A stretch of DNA of 64,000 bases from Perkinsus olseni. Its lineage: Eukaryota; Perkinsozoa; Perkinsida; Perkinsidae. The notes under the pieces are model-generated. The model was not told the origin of the DNA and did no database searches. It saw only the letters and a list, made by a program, of their open reading frames with translations. The stretch's first letter is position 1. Each line of letters opens with the position of its first letter. A program made the position numbers and the translations under genes. The stretch covers positions 62,001 through 126,000 of the forward strand of contig JABANP010000043.1 of assembly GCA_013115135.1 (NCBI GenBank), read 5' to 3'. Positions 22,708 to 35,578 of the stretch are shown piece after piece.

Positions 22708-25700
22708 TTAAGTGGTGGTAGTAGTACTTGCAATGGTGGTGGGGAGCCCAGCAGCGGCCGGAGTAGGGGAAGGCAGGACGTCTCGGAAGACGCTACCCTG
22801 CAGGCCTCCCTCGTCTCGGGGTCGGGGAGAAGAAGGGCCATCCACGTCGTCCAAGGCCACAACGTCATCGTCATCAGCGTCTGCCATGACGACATCAGAA
22901 TCAGCTCGCTCCTTCTTCTTCGTGTCCGCGTACTGCTGCACCACTGCCAAGATCTCATTACACCGGTCTTCATCGCTAAGGTCGAGATACACTTTGTCGT
23001 CCACCTTCACGTAGATGGAGGCCCGCCCAGGAGCGCTGCACACATCCCCGAGGACCGTCTCGTCGTCCAGCGCCATGGTCTGGGTCTGCAAGTCCATGTT
23101 AAGACCGAGGGAGAAGAACCTCGGAGGAACGTCCACGATGTGCTGCTCCAGCAAGAGCATCTTCAGGTCGTATCCCGTGCAGGAGCTGGAGACCTCCTCG
23201 ACGGCCTTCAAGGAGGAGCCTCTCCCCAATCGTCTCCCGTTGGATTCCAGCCTACGCACCCCCATCGAAACTCCATGATACGCCGCCCCCGGTGGAAGAG
23301 GCCTCCGGGCTGGCTGGAGACTGAGCAGCTCATTGCTCTCAGTGACGGTAGTGCAACAACCCTTATCACAGACAGGTGGCTCGAAGACCAGCGTATTAGA
23401 CTCGGCATCACGGCGTACCTGATAGAAGACATCTCCCAGCACGAGGGCCGGAGGACCCTGAACTTACCTTCGGCAGGGTGTTGTCTTCGTTCGCGTACTT
23501 CTCCTCAAGGTACTTCCCCTCCTCCTCGCTCACCACCACTACCAGTTTATTATCGTAGCTCGACCGTCCTCTCGGGTCGAATCTTAGGTTACCATGGTCA
23601 CATACAAGTAACGATCGATATATCTTCCGAACTTCCTTAACCTCCTCCTTCTTGCCGCTCTCTTTCTTCTCACCACCAAACCGCGACAGGTACTCCCGCC
23701 AACTAGAGAACCATTTCTTCGGCAGTAAATAAGACCATCCCCCTTCGCCGTCCACGTCGGTCGGTATATCGTCCAGCTTTAGCCTTACCATCACTCTGCA
23801 GCAGCGCATGGCACTTCTCCCGCTCCTCCACCGCCCTCTGCTCCTCCTCCAACTTCGCCTTATTGCACTCCGGACACATCGGCTCAGTCGTTGGGATCCA
23901 GCGAGTATCTCAAGCTTTGGCTGGAGCCCCGGAAGAGCCAACGTGAGTCGCTCCGAAGCATCCAGCAGCTGCTCCAGGCACTCGACAGGCCGCGACACAT
24001 ACTTGCTAGCCTGCGCGTGGTCCGAGGTCTTCCCATGAGGGCACACTAACCCCTCCACTAGGTCGATGGTGTCCTCGTCCGCCCCACTCCCTCGAACAAG
24101 GTACTGAATTAGGAGCTTCCAGAATCTCATATTGTCATAAACACCGGCCAAGTTGGGAGCCACTTTCAAGTTGATCTTCAGCCGACTGGAGGTTCCCTTC
24201 GTGCCACCAAAAGGGACACTGGGGATGTTCAACTTGTTGATCATCGCCGTCTCCGAGGACTCCTTTTTCTGCTTCCCCTTGGCCCCCTTGCCTCCACCCT
24301 TCCCCCCGCTACTCTGGAGCATTGGAGGGGCCAAGGCCTTCGTACATCGAGATTCAAACTTTCGCAGAAGTTCCTTTTTCTCGTAAAGATCACAACAACA
24401 ATCGTAACACAACGCCGTGGCCGCAGGAACGACCACAGCCTCGAACTCGGGCTGCAACAGCGGTGAGGGTATCACCTTCACCTCGCCCCGAAATGCCGCC
24501 AAAGGGTCCACCTTCCCATGCGAACATCGCACGTCCGAACTCGGCAACTGACCGTTCGCCTGCGTGATTTTCACTGGCGATTCGCCAACAGACACGCAGC
24601 CTTTATTCTCCCCCTCCCTGGCGAACTGCTCCTCCAATTTGAGCCTCAGGTCCTCTCCAGCGCACCATTGTAGTACAAATTTCGAGTCGATGAAGTAGAG
24701 GGAGTCCAGAGAGGCCCCGGTGGACTCCCCGAGAGTATTAATGGTCGATACGAGAGACTTTAATTGATTCTGCCGACCCTCTACGGCCGTATCCACCGCC
24801 TTCGATGCTTGTTCGAGGTGATTAACTTCCGAGGTCACCTAGGAAAGATACGAGGCTCGAAGAAACTTCCGAAGTGCGATCAACCAGAGCCCATTATTAC
24901 CCTCAAGTTGATCGCATCCACCTCCTCCCTCAGCCACAGCGGCAAAAGAGCCTCTTCTTCTTCCACCTTCCCTGCAGCAGCAGACCCTTCCTCCTTCGCC
25001 GAATCCTCCCTCGTATAAATCAGCATATACGCAGTCTTAGAGGCCCCTTTCGGTGCCTCGGGCGTCACCTCATCGATCGCCTCTTCAAGCGCCGTCGGAG
25101 ATCTCTTCGTCGACCCACTGCTCTCCGTCACCACCGTGCAGTCATCGTCACCATCATCCTCCTTCACCGGAGTAGTTTTCCTTTTCTTCCGGTATTTCGA
25201 CAGCCGCCGTTTTTTCCGGGGTGCTTCCTCTTTCTTCTCCCACTCATGCGACCCTACCTTCTCATCGTTGAACACCATCCAGCCGCCTCCCTCCCCTGTC
25301 AGCAACGTCGCCGTATAATGGCCCGAGCTAGCCGAAGCCCCATGGTGCTCCAACACGCCCGTACACCTATAAACCGCGCGCCGCGAAATTCCCTCCTCGC
25401 TTTCCGTCATGTACGGCAACAGATCCAGGCCTTCCAAAGGGAACTCTACCTCAGCCGCCAGCCGCTTCCTCTCCCCTCCCTCGAACAGGTACCGCTGTAT
25501 CACGATGATCAGAATCTCCGGACATTTCTCGATCGTCTGCCCCCTCAACGCCTCCACCCGTCCATCACAATTCAGGCAATGGTAGTCCGAAAAATTCTCC
25601 CTTTCGAAGGTCCTGGCCAGAGAGTCCTCCAATTTCAGGGGTTCCGAGGAGCTCAGACAAATTCGGATCTCGGAGAGACGCTCAGACCGCTGGACGCTGT

Positions 25701-26813
25701 TGCCGCACTGACCGCATTGAGTGCTGTACCGGATACTACCGCAGAAAGTATCTTGGACGAAGTTGGGAGAGCCTGGAGGAATCTGCAAGGGAGAGCAAGA
25801 TTGCAAGATTTATCCCCACCCCAGTTTACACTACCTTATTCTCCACGTTGCTGAGCAGCATAGTAGCCAACTCACTGGCATCCTCTTGTACTGCTGAATT
25901 CAACTGACAAAATCATAGTTGTTGGCCGCCACCGGACCCAGGGAATCGTGGCGGGGGATGGCCTCCACAGCCGCGGTGATCCTACCTTACATGCCCGTAT
26001 AAAGGCTCCTACGGAGGTGCTGCAGCTGACGGACACTCCTGCCTGCATCTCAGCGAAGAGGACCTGACCAGTCACCCACTCAAACAGGAGGAGGATCTCC
26101 CGCCAGGAATCAGACATCGGCAGCAGCAGCACACTCAGAATGCATCACTCTAATTCTGATGCATCTACCAGGACCGGAAGACACCACCTGCAAAGCCTTC
26201 AGCCAGGCACCATCATCGTTCTCCCCTTCCCTCCTCCCTCCTCCCTGTGGGGTATCGTATAGATGCCAAACCGGAAAGGCTTGATGGCGAACAATGCCTG
26301 CAGGAGGGCGTTGACGTAGCAAGTGGCACCGAGGTTGCGGAGGCCTGCACGATCATCTGGGGAGAAGGACGAGGGCACGCATGAGGGATGTCCACGCCAG
26401 TACGGCAACCTACTGCCCTTTCGGAGCTGCTCCACCTTCTTGTCCAACGATAATTCCGTTCTCATAAAACTTTTCAACCAGATACCCCCCTTCTTGCTGG
26501 TGGCAGCCTAACATGACATTTTCCGTATCATCCTCGCGTCAACATTAGATTCCTCCACCGCCGTGTCTACCATAAAGTCGAGAGGATCCTCCTTATGTCG
26601 TGCTATAGGCCTAGTGACCTCCCACTTCAATTCCGTTAACCTGAATCAACCGCCATCATCCCAGCCCCCATCGACCTGCCTCTACTTCGGGATGTTATAG
26701 AAAGGCAACAGACTTTCCGCGTTATCAACCTCCGGGGCCTTCTCAGGGTAGCACTTGAACCTCAACGCTCCGCCTGCTGTTGTGGTAGTACCATTACTAT
26801 TGGAGCCCGCCAT
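22708..26813 (-). CDS. USP48-like ubiquitin carboxyl-terminal hydrolase, copy A
   Basis: Ubiquitin-specific protease with the Cys box AGLRNLGATCYVN near 26330, a zinc-finger-type CxxC segment (YSTQCGQCGN), and the His box SGHYTATLL..WMVFNDEKV near 25300. After TAYMLIY come DUSP-type domains with CPHG/CDHG motifs (VCDHGNLRF near 23590), a CPEC motif near 23870, and a ubiquitin-like domain (YDLKMLLLEQHIVDVPPRFF) before the tail EGGLQGSVF. This order is that of USP48, a nuclear deubiquitinase. A plausible start is MAGSNSNG at 26813. Frame breaks: one extra base in the C6 run 26485-26490, one missing near 23905, one extra near 23790. Exon joins are approximate. It is a tandem paralogue of copy B, about 440 bp away. 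Confidence 0.78.
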
Positions 26814-27248
26814 CGCCTCACAGGGACATCTGCAACGACACCCTTTCCACCACCACCCTTGTTGTTGACGACACCTTCAACTCAACACCGAAGGCGCTTA
26901 GGGATACAACAACCTTTCTCGATTTGCCGGACTAATATCGGCCTTCCTCCCGTCGGCTCGCAGCGGCTCTGCTACCACCCCGACTGAATTGAGTGCGCAA
27001 CACGCCGGGCAATAACAATCATTACTCATCTGCCAAGGGATACAACAGCGGTATATAACCATCATCACACACCTACTATTATACACTATGGACCTCTTTT
27101 ACTGGTCATGGTAGCGGCGGCGGCGGCCTGCTACTTCCTTCTCGCCCCGATTCATCCCTCCTCCTGGTAGTCTCTTCCGGACCACAGTCATCCCCTTAGA
27201 CATCACCTCGTGCTCAACATGCTTCTGAACCAGTCACCAGTCCTTCCT

Positions 27249-30200
27249 TCAGGAGAACGTCTCATGGAAGATGCTGCCCACAAGGCCGCCCTCAGCCCTC
27301 AAGCTTCGCCGATTTCGTCTCTCCGCCGCCGTAGAAGTCGTCGACAACCTCTTCGCTTTCGCTGGCGGCTCGCATGAGGGCGCCGAAGTGACCGTCGGAG
27401 CAGGGCTCGGTGTAACACTCTCAGCATCAACCTTCGATACCCACAACTTAGCCAACTTCGGATGTCGACAAAGATACCCAAACCGAGCGTCATCAGCCAG
27501 TTCCCTCTCCTCCGGCGGCGACTCGGCATCCTTGCACACCTGCAGCATGAGCTTAACCTTCACGTTCTTCGGTACCATCCCCGAGGTCAGGATCTGCATT
27601 CTCATATCATAGCCACTGGTGTTGGGTCGAATCTCTCGCAAGGTGCCCAGACGGACTCCTCGACTCGCCGAGCCGCCCCAGTCCTTCGACCGGACCTCCA
27701 AGTCGACCGCGTCGAACACAGGAAAGGGCATACCATCCTCGGCGACGTCAGGGGTGGACGGGAGGCCACCGGCCAGCAGCTCTCTGGATGCCCCAAGACC
27801 AGTCGTACTTCCGACTCGGTCAAGAGACCGAGCACTCAACTTGTCAGCGGACACGGCCTTAGTCTTGCTGCCCTTACCGCCACCACGGCACACCGGACAG
27901 GGCTGAGCGTCCCCAGGAATCCACATGTCCATGCGTAGCTTAGGCACCAGCGTGGGTAGCCGGGCGGACAGGCTATTGGCCTGCTCAATGGCCCTCTCGA
28001 TGAGCCGTCGAGAACGGAAGCACCCGCGTGGTCTGAGTAGGGCGGGCAGTGGTAAGATTACCGTGCTCACAGATGCAGCTGCCGCAGAGGTCGACCTCCC
28101 CAAGAGAGCTAGGTGCAGTAGATACCGTATCGGAGCCTTCAGAGTCGGCATTGCTCGGCGATGGGCTCGGCGCCCAGTAGGAGGAGGGCGACGACGACCA
28201 AGGAGCTGCCGGCCGTGGCTCTCTCAACTTAGCTCGGACCAGAGTCTGCCAGATGACATCACTACTCACCCGACTGCCGCTGCTGCCAGACGCACAGGAA
28301 GACGACAGTCGAGGCGAAGTGGTCGGCGTCGACGGAGGGGTTGATCCGTACTGCCTTCTCTGTCGACCACCAGCGCCCTTCTTGCCGCCACCAACACTCG
28401 CCAGCTTGATTCGAGGCAGAGCCTTGTACCACACCCAAACACAGCTCGCCGTCGGAGTACTCGTCGGGTCGGGCTGCAGCCGCTGACAGGTCTCGTTGAA
28501 CTCCCTCAAGTCGGCCAGAAGGGCATGCAGGTCTCGACAACAGTCAACGCAGACACCCTCCTTGTCACTCATCGGCACCACCAGCCGGTTTCAGCGAATC
28601 GCCCACCGCAGTCGCTGGCAGGAGCCGACACCGACTAGCGTATACGCTGAGAGGGTCCACCCGATCATGCTTGCAGACCATCTCCACCTTCAAAGTCTCC
28701 AAGATATTTCTGTCGGTATCGCCCTGACTGTTGGGCACCCCCGCCTCCGCAAGGAGCCCTCTCACGACGTCCGTTCCCTTCGACCACTCCTTCAACGCCA
28801 AAGCCGGCACGAAGACCAGATCCGCCGGGCTCTTCACGCTCTCATGCGCTTGCGGCAGCTCCGATATCAGCTTCCTCACTTCCCCTCGCCGGGCCTCCTG
28901 CGCTACACTCGCCGACTCACATAACCGTTGGTGGACGAAGGTCTCCGGCAATCGAAGAGCCTCGTTCTTCCGGTTGATCTCAGCAGCCAGCCAGGGCGGC
29001 AACTCTGGGCACTCCTCTACCTTGTACCCTTGCTGAACGTACAAAAGCATGTACGCCGTTCGCGACCTCGCCCTCTCAGGCGCCGTCCGCCTCTTCTTAG
29101 CAGCTCGCTCCGTCGGGGACTCACCGCCATTGCTCGGCACTTCACCACGCAACTCCTCAGCCGGGGTCCAGTCGACCTCCCGGACATGACCATCATCGAA
29201 TCGCCACCAGACGCCGGTGCTGTGGTCCTTCAGAGTAGCCGTGTAGTGTCCAGCATGAGCCACCGTGCTGTGGTGCTCGAGCGCCCCCACACAGTCATAC
29301 ACGCCGGCGTTGAACGGCGTCAGATCTAGACCAGTCAAGGGAAAGGAAAGCTCTGTGAGAATCTTTCGTCGAACCCCGTCAGTGAAGGCGTAGCGGTGCA
29401 TCGTGATCCAAAGGAACGGTGGAGCTGACTTGATCCACTGCCGACGGACGGCCTCGGAGTACTTGCCGCAGGCACAACAGTAGTAGTGGCTCTCGTCCGA
29501 GAACACCTCTGCCGCGAAGACATCGGCCACCAACCCTTCCAGGAGGACCTCACCAGCCGCCGTGGTCGGGGTCGCGTACGGCAAAGGGACACGCATTTCC
29601 GCAAACACCTCCGGTCTGGTTAGAGATGGACCCGCAACTTCGACAAGTCGTCTCGTAGATGACCAAACCACCAAAGGTCTCCTCAACAAAGTCGGGCACT
29701 CCCTTCGGAATCTGCAGAGCAACGGAGGTAGCCTGAGGCCAGCGACCCTTCCCACGTCTCACCAAGCGTTGGAGCCAACTGAGCAAGAGCATCGCCAACT
29801 CGCTGGGGTCCTCATGCGTAGAGGTGTGAATTTTACACGCCTCCAGAAACGCCGTCACTGAGGATTCGCACGTCGCACTGATGCCGCACTGCATCTCGCC
29901 GAAGAGGACCTGTCAGCCAAAAACGATACCACACCTTTCCCATATTGACAGATCAACCCAGACGGCAAGACCAGCGAGACATGGAAAAGAATGATGGCTC
30001 ACCTGCAGTGCCCTCAAGGAAGCAGCCTGCTGATTGAACCCCGAGCCGCGGCCGTTGGGTTCCGCGGTCGGCAAGTTCAACGTCGCCGTACGGAAGGGTT
30101 TGGTGAAGAAGAGGGCTTGTAGGAGGGAGTTGACGTAACAGGTAGCACCCAAGTTGCGTATGCCAGCGAAGGGACCTGCAGAGAGGGGCGGTAGCGGGAA

Positions 30201-30579
30201 CAGGAACAGGAGGAAGGCTGACCCGTCCTGAGGGGCTCGAAGCCTTTGTCCAGACCGAGCTCCTTCATAACGAAGTTCTTCTTGCGCCAGACGCCATCGC
30301 GAAGGTTGAGGGAGCCCTGATGACGATCAACAGGCATATCTTACGCACAGCGAAGAGTCACCGCGCCTCGAAATTTGAATGAAGCCCGGGTGCGTAGGAG
30401 AGCGAGGTGAAGGTACTTACGATAACATCGGCCGCATCTCCCTTGACGGGTCGCACTGAACGCTTGTCGGACCATCGAAGACCTCTGACGTTCGGCAGGG
30501 AGGTTATAGTAGGGCAGAGGGACACCACGCTCGAGGGCGTGTCCGGGGTAGGGGCTCGGACCAGGAAGTGGACGGACAT
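27249..30579 (-). CDS. USP48-like ubiquitin carboxyl-terminal hydrolase, copy B
   Basis: Same domain order as copy A: exon 1 30579-30421 (MSVHFLVRAPTP), exon 2 from 30316, Cys box GIRNLGATCYVN near 30145, CRSC finger near 29665, and His box AGHYTATLK..WWRFDDGHV near 29220. Then come TAYMLLY, a DUSP domain with CKHDRVDP near 28660, a CICEHG motif near 28075, a CPVC motif near 27895, and a ubiquitin-like domain (YDMRMQILTSGMVPKNVK). The tail EGGLVGSIF ends at 27249. Apparent single-base excesses lie near 29620, 28592 and 28010, and a deficit near 30530. Sequence similarity to copy A is moderate, so the duplication is old. Confidence 0.78.
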
Positions 30580-30599
30580 GGCGCTGCTTCCGGTGATGA

Positions 30600-31489
30600 T
30601 ATGAGTGATGAAAAAATGATGAAACTGAGAAGAACCCACTTTCGATGATAGTGATATCATTCCGACTAACGGTGGTCACGCTCAGGCAGTAGTGAGCTAG
30701 TGGCGAAGCGGAGGAAATCACTCTCATTGAGTACAGCGAAGGGCCGTGCTGCTAGTGGCGTCCACTAGGAGCCGAAAGAAAGAACGAGGACCGCCCCGAG
30801 AGAGTGTTGACGACCACAGAGAGTGGACGGGACTTCGGACCCGGAAACAGGCCGACAGAACCAAAGGAAGGGCCGGAAAACCACAGCCTTCGACGGCGTG
30901 GTCGTTACTAGTTGCAGTTGGGGTTGTCAGTGGTGGCCGGTGTAGACCAGGGAGTGAGCAGCCATCGTGTTGTAGTAGCAGTGAGAGGCCACCGGCGACG
31001 GACCGACTCTTGCCCCAAAGGAAAGAGCTAGAAGGACCGCAACAGACCAAGGAGCCCACAGAATCTCCTCGTTCAAAGTATACTGTGTAGCAGACGAGCA
31101 CCCTTGTGCAGTGAAGGTGCACAGAGAAGGCCGAAGGACCCAAGGCTCGGGGTATCCACCGCTAACGCACAACCATTATTGATCGCCAACAGACTGAACG
31201 CTTGCGTATGTAAAAAGCGCGCGCCCAGGCTCAGCGCGGTTTCTTTGTCTCGATCGTGTAAGCTTGGCGTCGAGTCGTGCGAGGCCCTAATCGTCGAGTT
31301 TTACTAAGGGGTGAGGTTTTCAACTCTCTAGGAGGAGAGAGAGAAGGGTCCTGTTTTCGGGGTCGTTCGGTTGTTGATGGCCGTAAGGGGCTAGGCGTAT
31401 ACTCGTACACGAGGGAAGGGGGCAGCAGTGCCGACGAATAGCTGACTACTGGCTCCAACACAACAACATTGTTGTTAATAATGAGGATA
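30600..31489. other. No gene recognised
   Basis: Only short overlapping frames without domains. It lies between the start of USP48-like copy B and the 3' end of the kinase gene. Confidence 0.5.
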
Positions 31490-33106
31490 TCAACTGCCAG
31501 CGTGCGGGCACGCGTAAGTATCATCGGAGAGCTCTCGAGGGTCCATCCTACCCACACCATCACGATGATGATAACAACCATGGTCTGACCTCAGCCAAGG
31601 ATGCATCACAGCCGCCTCCGCTGTGAGTCTGTCCTCGGGCCTTCGTTGTAACAGTCGACAGATAAAGTCCTTCGACCCTGCATAGAGGAGGGTACCACCG
31701 CGAGGTACGTGGCCAGCTCACCGGCAGTGAGGAGGGGTCGGAAGTCCTCTCCGATCACATTAAGGTTGATGTCCCTCTCGACGATCTGCCGGTACCTGTC
31801 ATGGTATCTTGGGGAATCTTAGGTCGAAGCTTACAGTTTATGGAGTTGTGGACTGTAAAAAGGCAGAGAGCCCGTAAGAACAACGTAGGCGATAACGCCG
31901 ACGGCCCAGATGTCGATTTCCCGTCCGTACCTGTCAAGAACGCCTCCGCGGGCCTCTCCCAGGAGGGCGCCCTACTCCTCCTGGCGGATGATCTCTGGGG
32001 CCAGGTAAAAGTCAGAGCCGCAAATAGTTCTACTGCGAGGGAGTTGCCGAGGGAAGTCCGGCGACCTCCTCGCCAACCCAAAGTCCGCTATCTGCTTCAA
32101 ACGATGTAGCCCTTCAACTCATCCGAGCCCCACTTTGATCTCAGTGTTGCTCTTGCGGTTGACCATGAGTATGTTCTCCGGCTTCAAGTCCCGATGCATG
32201 AGGCCTTTGCTGTGAATGAAGGCCAGGCCATCTGAGTATCCATACTCCCTCTACCCGCGTCGCTCCGCTGCTGCTCACCCACTAGATTCCGCAACACAAT
32301 CTTAGCCTCCCTGTTGGAGTAGTTGCCAACCTACCCAACGCCAGTCCCTCCCCGACCGTGGTTTGGCCCTCAGCCGACCTGCCTGACTCTCTCGTACAGA
32401 TCGCCGCCCTCACAGAGATCAAAAACTAATTTCACAGTGGGCCTGCTCAACACACCCATACCACACCATCCCCAAATCGTACCCACCTTGAATCCAGGCC
32501 TCGATCGTCTACGTCTCTAAGAGTAATGACGTACGGATGGCCTCTGACCAGTCGTAGGACGCGTATCTCCTCCTGTATCCGCTGCACACTCCCTGCATCC
32601 TTCCCACCATCATCAACCTCCACGATCTAAAACCACGCAATCGCCGGACCGCACGGTAGCGGAGGGCCTCGCGGTACTGCTAGATGGCCGATGATGCTAC
32701 ACACCAAGCACGACCGAATGATTCCCTCGTCCCACACATTACTTACTATCATTATTATTATTAACCACAATAATTCCCTCGGCCAAGCGAAAGATTTTAT
32801 GCTACCAACGCACCTTCAACGCGAATAGTTGCCGATCCGCGAAGCCCTGCTCCGACTTCAGACAGCAGGCTACTACCATACCAAACCTGCCTCTACCCAC
32901 CGTACCCTTCTCATCATCAATAACGTACTTCGGAGTCAAAATCTGAGGAGCACCGGAGAGCATCAGGCCCATCCCAGCTGGCCAGGCCGACCTATGGACG
33001 AATCAGCGTCAACCAGCTCCCTGGTGATCTCAGCCACCACGTGAGTGATGTGCTGCGGGCAGAGGAAGAAGCCGCCCTTCTTGAGAGTCGAGAACACCTT
33101 ACCCAT
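31490..33106 (-). CDS. CAMK-type serine/threonine protein kinase
   Basis: The ATG at 33106 (MGKVFSTLKKGGFFL) could be N-myristoylated. Kinase landmarks in order: Gly-loop GTVGRGRFGMVV and the LFALK lysine near 32850, VLRLVRGHPYVIT, hinge LVFDLCEGGDLYERV near 32400, catalytic loop GLMHRDLKPENIL near 32180, IADFGLA near 32080, a SDFYLAPEII activation end near 31990, DIWAVGVIAYVVLTGSLPF, and a final HPWLR near 31595 followed by a short tail ending at 31490. These resemble calcium-dependent and CaM kinases, but no EF-hands were seen. Introns are short; some joins are approximate. Confidence 0.75.
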
Positions 33107-33310
33107 CGTGAGCCCCCAACCAAGGCCTATTGACCAGCACTCCACAACGCAGCACTGAGGGCTTCCCAACAACTACTTCATACGTTTGCACTTCGTGAAC
33201 AGGTCCAGCAATGGCCGGACGTCCGATCTCTTCACAAGGCCGTCCCCAACGACCAGCGCCGCTACCCTATGGACGACGAAATCCCTGTGCGAGTGACGAG
33301 TGAGGGTCCC

Positions 33311-34960
33311 TCACTTCTCGAGCTCCATGAGGGCCTCGCGGTCCTTTGGGCTGGCGAGGAAGGTGTGTAGGTCACACTGGAACTCCTCACAGTCGGCCAG
33401 CAGGGACAGACCCTCAACTGCCACGGCCTACCCACGCAGCCGTCTCAAGACGAGAGTCCACTGCCCGACGACCTTAACAATCACATTCAGCTACACTGCC
33501 ACACGCAAAAGCACAGATGAATTGGCAGGACCGAATCACTCTCTTCCCTTGCTCTACCACCGCTTCACGCCCTCTGAACGTGATGGCCGCCGCGCTGTGC
33601 AGCAGAGGCTGGTTGAATGCCAGTCGGGCTCCCACTACATGCGCTGAGGGCGGCCCTACCTTGAGGCCTAGGGTGCACTCCCTGTGTGTGAGATGGTGAA
33701 GGATACTGGAAATAAGACCAGAATCTTGCATGAGCTCCAGCACTTCTCGAGTGTTCAACTTCTCACTGTGTTTCATGATGCAGTGGAAGTAGTGGATGAC
33801 GAGAGATTCCTACCATCACCATACCATAACTTGCCCGATTCTCCTGCCCCTACCTGCCGTCTGGCCTCCCGCTCATCTATGCCCTTCTCATCCACTTGCT
33901 TCAACACCATCTAAACCACATTCCCCGTGCAAAGATTGACGCCTCAGGAGACCCACGGAGCAATGGCGTATGAGAAGGGGGAGATCCACCAACTGCATCG
34001 CCTCGACGTGGACAAGGCACTTCCACAGCAGCGCCCCTACGCTCTCTTCGAACGTATTCTGATGACCTCCGCTGCTACCCCGCAACCGTCTTCAACCAAC
34101 TCCTACCACTTTACTGAGGAGAGATTGCACCAAGGCATGTGGATCGACCACGCGATGGCCCTCCAGCCCTCCATTCTCCTTAGCGGTGTTCAACACAGCG
34201 TCATCGAGACGCTCCCAGTTGGCGTATTGCCAGACCTAATACGCTCGTCACCGCGACCCATCCATCCCGACGTGTACCTTATAGTCATTCAGCATCCGTA
34301 GACTAACATTGACTCTATTTTCCTCCATCATAAGCCTGAATGGGCCGCCTGAGTCGTCACCCCTGATGGCAGCCTCCCGGACCACCTGATCGCGTCTTCT
34401 GTCATATCTTGGTCCCATAGTGTACCACCGCCATCCAACCGTCCCAATACCTGAAATCCGCCAACTCCTACGACAGCGGTCCATCAGCCAGCACCTTGGT
34501 CTTGTCCTCTCCCTCCTTCTTCACCCTCGGAGCGTAGGCCTCCAACATCGCCAGCCGCGCCAACTGCTCCAGAGTGTCCGTCAGATCGATCCACCTCCTC
34601 GACAGCACAGGGCACCTTCAACACCAGTGAGGACCATCGTCGCCACAGACGACGCAAGCCTACATCAAAATCTCCCTGACGCACTCCCGAGCGATGACCG
34701 TCCTCTCTCGAGTCGCCTCGACCTTCAAATCTTCCGCTACGCTTGTGGCATCTACCCTTCTCAACATCGATTGCCAACGCTCTCAACACTCCCCTACCTC
34801 TGGTCTTCATATACTTCATGGCGTTGACTCCCACATCCCTACCTTTCATATCAAAAATCAAACACTCTACACTAAAACGCGTTCCCTCAGCTCCGTACGA
34901 ACTCCACCACGCAAGCCTCAAAGCCTCGATCCATCACGTTGCCACTAAACTTACTACACT
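33311..34960 (-). CDS. Unrecognised helical-repeat protein
   Basis: Several minus-strand coding pieces in order: ERTVIARECVREILM, DLTDTLEQLARLAMLEAYA, RLMMEENRVNVSLRMLNDY, FEESVGALLWKCLVHVEAM, LNTREVLELMQDSGLISS, and a last exon LADCEEFQCDLHTFL then ASPKDREALMELEK with the stop at 33311-33313. Regular helix pairs suggest an ARM/HEAT-type solenoid. The start and most splice sites are not resolved. No specific family was recognised. Confidence 0.45.
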
Positions 34961-35578
34961 GCTAACTCGCATTGTATAAAAAACGCGTACTTCTCAGCAA
35001 CATCACCCAACCTCACACTTACGGCCGTAAATGCACAGGAGTAACCCCCACCCCGCTACTCACAAGCAACTGCCCTCCGCGCATAAGCCCCACACAATCA
35101 GTTACACAATACCCTCCTCTCTAGACAGGTACGCCAACACTCGAGCGACCCTCAATACTACTAAGGTCGATGAAAAATAATTCGCACGACTCCAATACCC
35201 CTCAAAGGACAGCAGCCCCTGCCTCCCTTACTAACAGTACAAACACAAGGCACCTGTAAGACTTCTGAAATTGGTGTGTTTGGGTGTATGAGGATGATAG
35301 ATCACAAGTCCAGCAATTTGGACCTCCGCTGATGAGTGAGTGAAATCGAACAGAAATCATCACAAGCAGTCCCACTCGCGACAATTACATCAATTCACGT
35401 TCTACCAGTCTACATACTTCAAAGGCGGGATAGTAGAAGATGGAAAGCGATAGCAGTAATAATACTAGTACTACAACCAGTAGCGCCTCGTTCTCCAACT
35501 ACTCAGTAGTATTGCTTATAATAGTATTTCGGCACTACAACACGTTAAGCCAATTCGATGATGTTCGTAAATGGAAAC
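34961..35578. other. No gene recognised
   Basis: Spacer downstream of HSP90 and upstream of the helical hypothetical. No long frame or repeat was seen; 35440-35560 is AT-rich and probably holds the HSP90 3' end. Confidence 0.5.

Noticed and set aside
24874..25854. 326-codon plus-strand ORF
   Set aside because: Antisense to the catalytic domain of USP48-like copy A, which has clear His-box and finger motifs on the minus strand.
30724..31143. 139-codon minus-strand ORF
   Set aside because: No recognisable motif, and an equally long frame on the other strand; not supported as a gene.
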